Positions 59,096 to 64,000 of a stretch of 64,000 bases of DNA are shown here, piece by piece; the stretch's first letter is position 1, and each line of letters begins with the position of its first letter. A program made the translations under genes and the position numbers. The notes beneath the pieces are model-generated. The model made no database searches, was not told where the DNA came from, and worked only from the letters and a program-made list of their open reading frames with translations. Source of the stretch: Chrysaora quinquecirrha (Eukaryota > Cnidaria > Scyphozoa > Semaeostomeae > Pelagiidae); the NCBI GenBank assembly GCA_014526335.1, contig JACTAT010000153.1, positions 124,001-188,000 of the forward strand, written 5' to 3'.

Positions 59096-60350
59096 TACAG
59101 CAAAACAGGCATTGATGAAATCAAGGACTTATTTAAAATTTCGTTCATGTATGGATGCAGAATATGGTCTGGCAATATGCCTTTAAGAAAGCTGTGAAAA
59201 ATAAAAAAAATAATTAACATAACAAGCTACATTTGTTTGGCCCTATTTGGACTGGAGGGAGCGTTTCTCGGCCTCGTGGTGGACTGTTCTCTGCTGAACC
59301 AATATCTCTTGCTGAAATACACGGACCTTTCATAAAATTTATTTAGCTTTCATATTGAAAAAGTTTCATTGTTAAATATTTTGCAATTGAGACCTTTCCA
59401 GATCCTTTCTTACCTGAAACACTCAAGAAATTCTACCAATACTCTTGCCACAAGGACTTTAGAATTTTCTTTGAGCATTGATATATCATCTTTGTTTCGC
59501 AAGAATACCCCAACATCAACTCTATTTATGTCTCTCTTCGGAGCACTGTTATCGAGATCTGGAAATTCTAGACGATTCACTATTAGATTGGTTGCGAATA
59601 GATGCATGTCAATATTTTGGCATGCAGAAGTCATGTCGTGTCTATGTGGTAAAGATCAAGGTTGTCACCGGTTCCTCTGAAAGTTTTGCCCTTTTTAACT
59701 TCAGCGACAATTTTCTCATCAAAATGACTGCCAATCTTTTTGGGCAGGTTCTGTTTCCTTGTGTAAGATAAGCATATGCCAATTTTCTGAGGGGATCACA
59801 GCACTGAAATGTAAATTTGAAAAACAATTGACATTAAAAATAAATAGGAGAAAGATCAAAAAAGTACTGAAAACTACAACATCTTGTTATTTACCTTCTT
59901 ACTTGCTCCACCTAGAGTTAATACCACTGTCATCAATCTTTGAAATAGACTGAAATCCTTGCACCTGGCCTGCATCAGGAGGCTATAAACCACTGCCATT
60001 CTCTTCTCAAGTTGTTGATTCTTGGCGTGTTTCATGTTGCCAGGAGATCCAACTGCATTAAGGACATCGAGCAGTTCTGAGCAAGATCGTAATTCCTCTT
60101 TCATTCTATCCCAATCAAACGATATAAGGCTGTCAACTATAGTAGACCTAAGATATGAGGATGACTTTGTTTTGGTCATTTGCTCAGCTTTTCCTGCAAT
60201 TCTAATCAAATACTTGTGCCAGATTACTTTTGACAGTGTTTGGCAACTGAGTATACCATCGGCCATACCCGATGCAGATGATCTTTTAATAACGGAATTC
60301 AGTTTCAGGTGTTCTTGTCGCATAATTGGATTGCCAAGTAAACTGTCCAG

Positions 60351-61842
60351 CTATATAAAATCATGATGCGCTAATTAAATTAAATTTTTGGGTGAAAGGA
60401 GATGAAGATACCCAAAAAACTAAACTCTTTGTTTAAAAAAGATAATTCCATGGGATGGTGGTATTTAAATCTGAACCCGGTGAGGGTAACAACTCCGGAC
60501 CGGGACGTGGGGACATAGATTTCCCATGACTTTGTACCAATATCCGATAAAAAACACTCGACTTTATGTCAACTTTAGTCAAACGTAATGCAAAATATCC
60601 CATTATGGATATGCTTTTAAGAAATCTCCAGATTTATTGGTACACAGTTATACGAAACTATGCTCTGAGCCACATACAGAAGGGTGTCTGAGCACAATTA
60701 GTATAGTAAAAGTTTCTTGCAGAGTTTCTTAACTTAAATATCTAAATTACGAAAATTTCGTGAAATTCAGGTTAATCAAAATTTGTACCAATTTTAGGCA
60801 TTCCATCCCCCCTTTGATTCATTCTGAAGGTTTGACTATGATACATTGAATAGTTCAGAAATTGTTCATTACGAGGTTATTTTATTTTTTGAGCTCTCCT
60901 TTTCTGTCACGCATTACAAGGTGGTCTGTAATTCTATTGGACAGTTTTTGAACATAGAACAATAAATCTGCATCCACAGTTCGATTTTCAACTTCAAATG
61001 GAACGTTCATTTTAAATTTTGTTGGAAGTTATTGCAGGTCTAAATTTTCTAGTGATGTCAATCAATTTAAAATGTTCATGTAAAATTGTATTTTGGAGAT
61101 AGAACCTTGGTTTCTCGATATTTCAAGAAAGTGAATGCAACTTTTAGGAAACTTTGAGCAAAATTGAAGAAGTGGGAAATTGATGAAAACCATTCCCATT
61201 CGCAAGTCACAAATCGATTGTACAAATCATGCAAGTTCATGATCACAAATCTTTTTGCAACTATTCATTTACGATTGTACAAATAATGCGAAATTAAGAG
61301 ACACATTCTATTCAAAAATTGATTTAAAGAAAAATTACATCTCCTCACTGTCAACATCTGATAAAACTCTGCTATTTAGAGAAATTTTAGAATCTGATAG
61401 TAAAAAGGTTTTAACAAGTTTAGCATCATTTGTATATCATTCAGAAATGAAAAGAAATGAAGGTAAAAATAGAATTGGTATGATTTTGAAGGGTATTCTA
61501 TATATTTCAAATAATTATACATATAATGAAAAAGCTGATAGTGAATTAAACATCGTTGTAATAGAAATATATTTTTTTTAGTATTTGATTAATTAATGTT
61601 AGTGTACCACGTAGTCTTGCAATTTAGCTAAATCGTACTTTTATTAGCATTTTTTGTTAATTAATTGCGACTAAATTGTAAAACTGCTAGACCCCTGAGA
61701 GGGTGTTGAAATTGATGAAATGAAATGAAATGAAAAAACTGATGATTATATTTCACAGAGGTAACTCTATGTTTGTTAATTTCATGTTATGTCGATCTGT
61801 TTTTAATTTCAAGAAATTCAAAGATCCGAGCAGTATCTCACC
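60351..61842. other. intron of the DUF6589 gene; one unexplained plus-strand frame
   Basis: AT-rich. A 108-residue plus-strand frame at 61255-61581 (containing KTLLFREILESDSKKVLTSL and ASFVYHSEMKRNEGK) has no family I can name; it might be the tail of a retroelement. A short (GAAAT)n tract is at 61715-61737. Confidence 0.45.
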
Positions 61843-63370
61843 TGATGTAAACTAGAAGTTGACACATTTCTTTATCTTCACTTTCGTTGACTTTCTTTTT
61901 GATGGATACGTCGTCCTGAGACAAACAAATGTTTATTAGTACACTGATTGCAAATCCTTTTTCACAAATTGAAATAGGAGAAACAATTGTTTTTAGACTT
62001 TTTTATCCAACTTACCTGTAATGATTTTAAAGCTGAAATATTCTCTTTTTGCGCTCGTATTTCTGTCTGGTTCTGGTTTTCTTTGTCAAGAATTTGAACT
62101 GGTACTTCTCCTTCCTGAAACATTAAAGTTTTCTTATCTTCAGTTTATCTATGTTACTTGATTAATTTTGAATCCACAGTTAGTTTTATATGAAAGGACA
62201 CTATAAATACAGTACAGTATCTTATATTGCTACTTTTGATTCACTTCTGCTATTTTAACAAGGCATTATCGTTCCTACGATTGTATATATATCTTTCTTG
62301 TGTTTTCTTTCAATCTCACATTTTAGTCATTTCATGTTTTTGGTAGTAAATGCTTTTTTGGTTTATTTGACTTTTCTTACAGGTTGTTTTCTGTTTTCGT
62401 GATTCCTTCTTATGAGTCCTTCTTATGTTCTCAATGTTTCTTTACTGCTTGGAGTCCTATTAAATTGTAAAAATATTAACCTTTTGAAAATCAATAACCT
62501 CTTCTTCAATAAACTAGAAGGTCAACTCGAAACTATTTGTAGTCTATAACTAAATATGGAAGTGCATTTATCTTACCTCATAAGATTGTGAAGTTGAAGT
62601 TTCTTTTTCTCCTCTTCCAAGAGCATTTTCTTTGTCTTCTTCTTTGTATTTTTCAAATAAACGCCTTGGTTGTATGTTTCTCAGAGGGAACCTTTCTTCA
62701 GGTTTTTCATTTGGGGTTGACTTGCTTAAAGGGATATTTTCCAAATATTTATGCTTTCTTGGTATACGCTTTCTTGGTAGTTTTAGTTGTTTCTAAAGGT
62801 CCTTCAGTATTATCATGTGAATTAAAATGCAAAGTAGTGACTTTTTTGTTGCTTGTTTTCGAAAGTCGTGGAAGGTTTCAAGCTTTTTATCGCATGATCT
62901 GCCTTTTTTAAACAATGTATTGCCACACATTAACAGTTCATAAATTTTACTCGGCAGATTTTTCGTCAAGCCACTAAAACTATAAATAGCCAATAAATAT
63001 TTACCATCTGTTTCTTTGTTGCATAAAACACAATTCAATTTACACGCATTCATCATCATTTATCTACAAGTACCAAAAATTATTTTCCGCCATTGTTTTG
63101 ACTAGGCCCTTCCCTGTCGCAAAATTGCATTGCTAGACAACCATAATAATCGCTAATTTATGCTAGTGTTGCGAAAAATTACCAATCAGAATCCAGAAAC
63201 GCTTGGTAGGTACCAGGGCTATATCTTTCAAAAAAGCCCAAGGAACGAGGTTGGCAAACAATAAGAAGATTTGTTCTTTTTGCACCGAAATCAGAGTCAC
63301 TGATAAACGGTTTTCTAACCAAGGTGGGCTTGGAAGATGTGAGCAGGAAAGCTCTAAGGAAAGGACATGA

Positions 63371-64000
63371 ATGCAAACAAAATTTTTTTATCAAAACCAA
63401 GCAGCAGATTTCATGAAGCAAGGTTGGCAGTCTTTCAACGTTTTCGCAATAGATATATATTATCATAAAAATTGCTACCTTAAATACTCAGTCAACAAAT
63501 CTCTCAGCGTGGAGGAAGAAGAAGAATTTTTAAGAAATGAAGACGAGGCTGATATTAAGAATGGATCCGTCCAGTGCGCTCAAAGATGGTGAGAAAAATG
63601 GAAGCATTCCTTCTCCACCAATTATTATCCGATTTTCTATCAATGTGTCAAGAGAATGATTTTGAACCTATTTTTCAGCCATACTGTTTCATTGAAAAGA
63701 GAACTCATAAAACATTGGAAGACAAGATCGATTTTTCCAAACAAGGAAGTACGTCATAGTTCATAGTTTGTTAATGAGTCCGAGAGAATAGTGTTGCGAC
63801 TTTACTTGGTCACTGTCTGACAGATGAGGATTATGTGCGCTCATTCGCCAATTTCATCAAGAAAAAAGTTAAACAGTATGAATTTGAGTCACTACTGGAC
63901 AGCGCAGATAAATTATGGCCAGTCTTGATAAAGGACCCATGTCGTAACTCTATAACACAATTTACCCCATAATGTACCCTAAGAATTTCAAAGTTTATAT
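63371..64000 (+). pseudogene. unrecognised gene, partial at window edge
   Basis: The first frame, from about 63371, reads FNVFAIDIYYHKNCYLKYSV, then an acidic stretch (VEEEEEFLRNEDEADIK). After a frame shift come AFLLHQLLSDFLSMC and, in another frame, FFQTRKYVIVHSL, then DEDYVRSFANFIKKKVKQYE near 63829-63888. The pieces look like one protein broken by several shifts. I recall similar multi-copy proteins in marine invertebrates but cannot name a domain. It lies just outside the right end of the RecQ/DUF6589 element. Confidence 0.4.

Larger units (their letters stand above)
53370..63059 (-). pseudogene. DUF6589-family protein gene, multi-exon, split by pogo insertion
   Basis: Exons, from the start: 63059-about 62800 (a CVLCNK zinc-ribbon-like start and SFSGLTKNLPSKIYELLM), 62792-62577, about 62114-62017, about 61916-61843, 60350-about 59895 and about 59804-59412, then a long final part from about 59200 to 53370. 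Most joins have clean GT-AG sites, for example GAG/GTAAGA at 62577 and CAG/GTAAGA at 59412. One phase mismatch between 61843 and 60350 suggests a lost base or a missed exon. Conserved phrases include [52 protein letters not shown] and NYGLQIINLIVMLLQLKDTA. DUF6589 is a domain of unknown function. A TGA near 55400 and several frameshifts mark it as decayed. Confidence 0.8.
51046..63222. mobile_element. candidate transposon with RecQ-like helicase and DUF6589 genes
   Basis: A 16-bp perfect inverted repeat, ATAGCCCTGGTACCTA at 51046-51061 and its complement at 63207-63222, encloses two genes. It lies about 160-170 bp outside each start codon (51219 and 63059). Just inside the left end is a 7-bp-arm hairpin, CCCACGATTCGTGGG (51063-51077). 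The genes converge, with stops 110 bases apart near 53258 and 53370. The 2-bp duplication (AT or TA) cannot be separated from the ends. Without the pogo insertion the element would be about 8.6 kb. I do not know this gene pair as a named transposon class. The DUF6589 protein may be the nuclease, by inference from its conserved acidic residues. Confidence 0.65.

Noticed and set aside
61255..61581. Plus-strand 108-residue frame as a gene
   Set aside because: No recognisable domain, lies in an intron of the opposite gene, and composition is AT-driven. A retroelement tail is possible but not shown.

Overview
This 64 kb window is AT-rich, intron-containing animal DNA with almost no intact genes. 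The mix of elements (Harbinger, ISL2EU with a YqaJ nuclease, THAP/P element, pogo, DUF4371-type hAT, PHD-endonuclease-RT non-LTR element, a DUF6589 gene) and the ends that open CCCGGGGGTACTT suggest a cnidarian, probably an anthozoan. That assignment is an inference. No bacterial operons, ribosome binding sites or CRISPR arrays are present.

Layout. 1-15 kb: short non-autonomous transposons (1134-1891 and 9129-9890, both with target duplications) and many tandem, direct and inverted repeats. 15.4-16.4 kb: the only host-type gene, a single-exon rhodopsin-like GPCR on the minus strand broken by one frameshift; its 5' flank recurs at 20.4 kb. 17-28 kb: repeats, including a 158-bp satellite in inverted arms around a non-LTR retroelement scrap, and an ATC microsatellite. 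28.1-31.9 kb: a hAT element with a nearly full-length transposase. 32.3-38.5 kb: an old CR1/L2-like retroelement broken by four later insertions. 38.6-40.4 kb: an internally deleted Harbinger copy.

40.8-49.5 kb: an ISL2EU element (SWIM-YqaJ-PHD gene and THAP-DDE transposase) whose YqaJ gene was hit by a 4.7-kb P element with 7-bp target duplication; the P element also carries an opposite-strand C2H2 gene. 51.0-63.2 kb: the most interesting object, a candidate transposon with 16-bp perfect inverted ends that encloses a RecQ-like helicase gene and a convergent multi-exon DUF6589 gene. A 3.5-kb pogo element (55569-59095) is inserted at a TA inside a DUF6589 exon; besides its transposase it carries a HIRAN-like second gene and arrays of TTTTCGGAC motifs at both ends. 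The window ends in an unrecognised partial gene.

Nearly every coding region has frameshifts or stops, so these are decaying copies. Reading frames that resume across insertions fix several element ends to the base.
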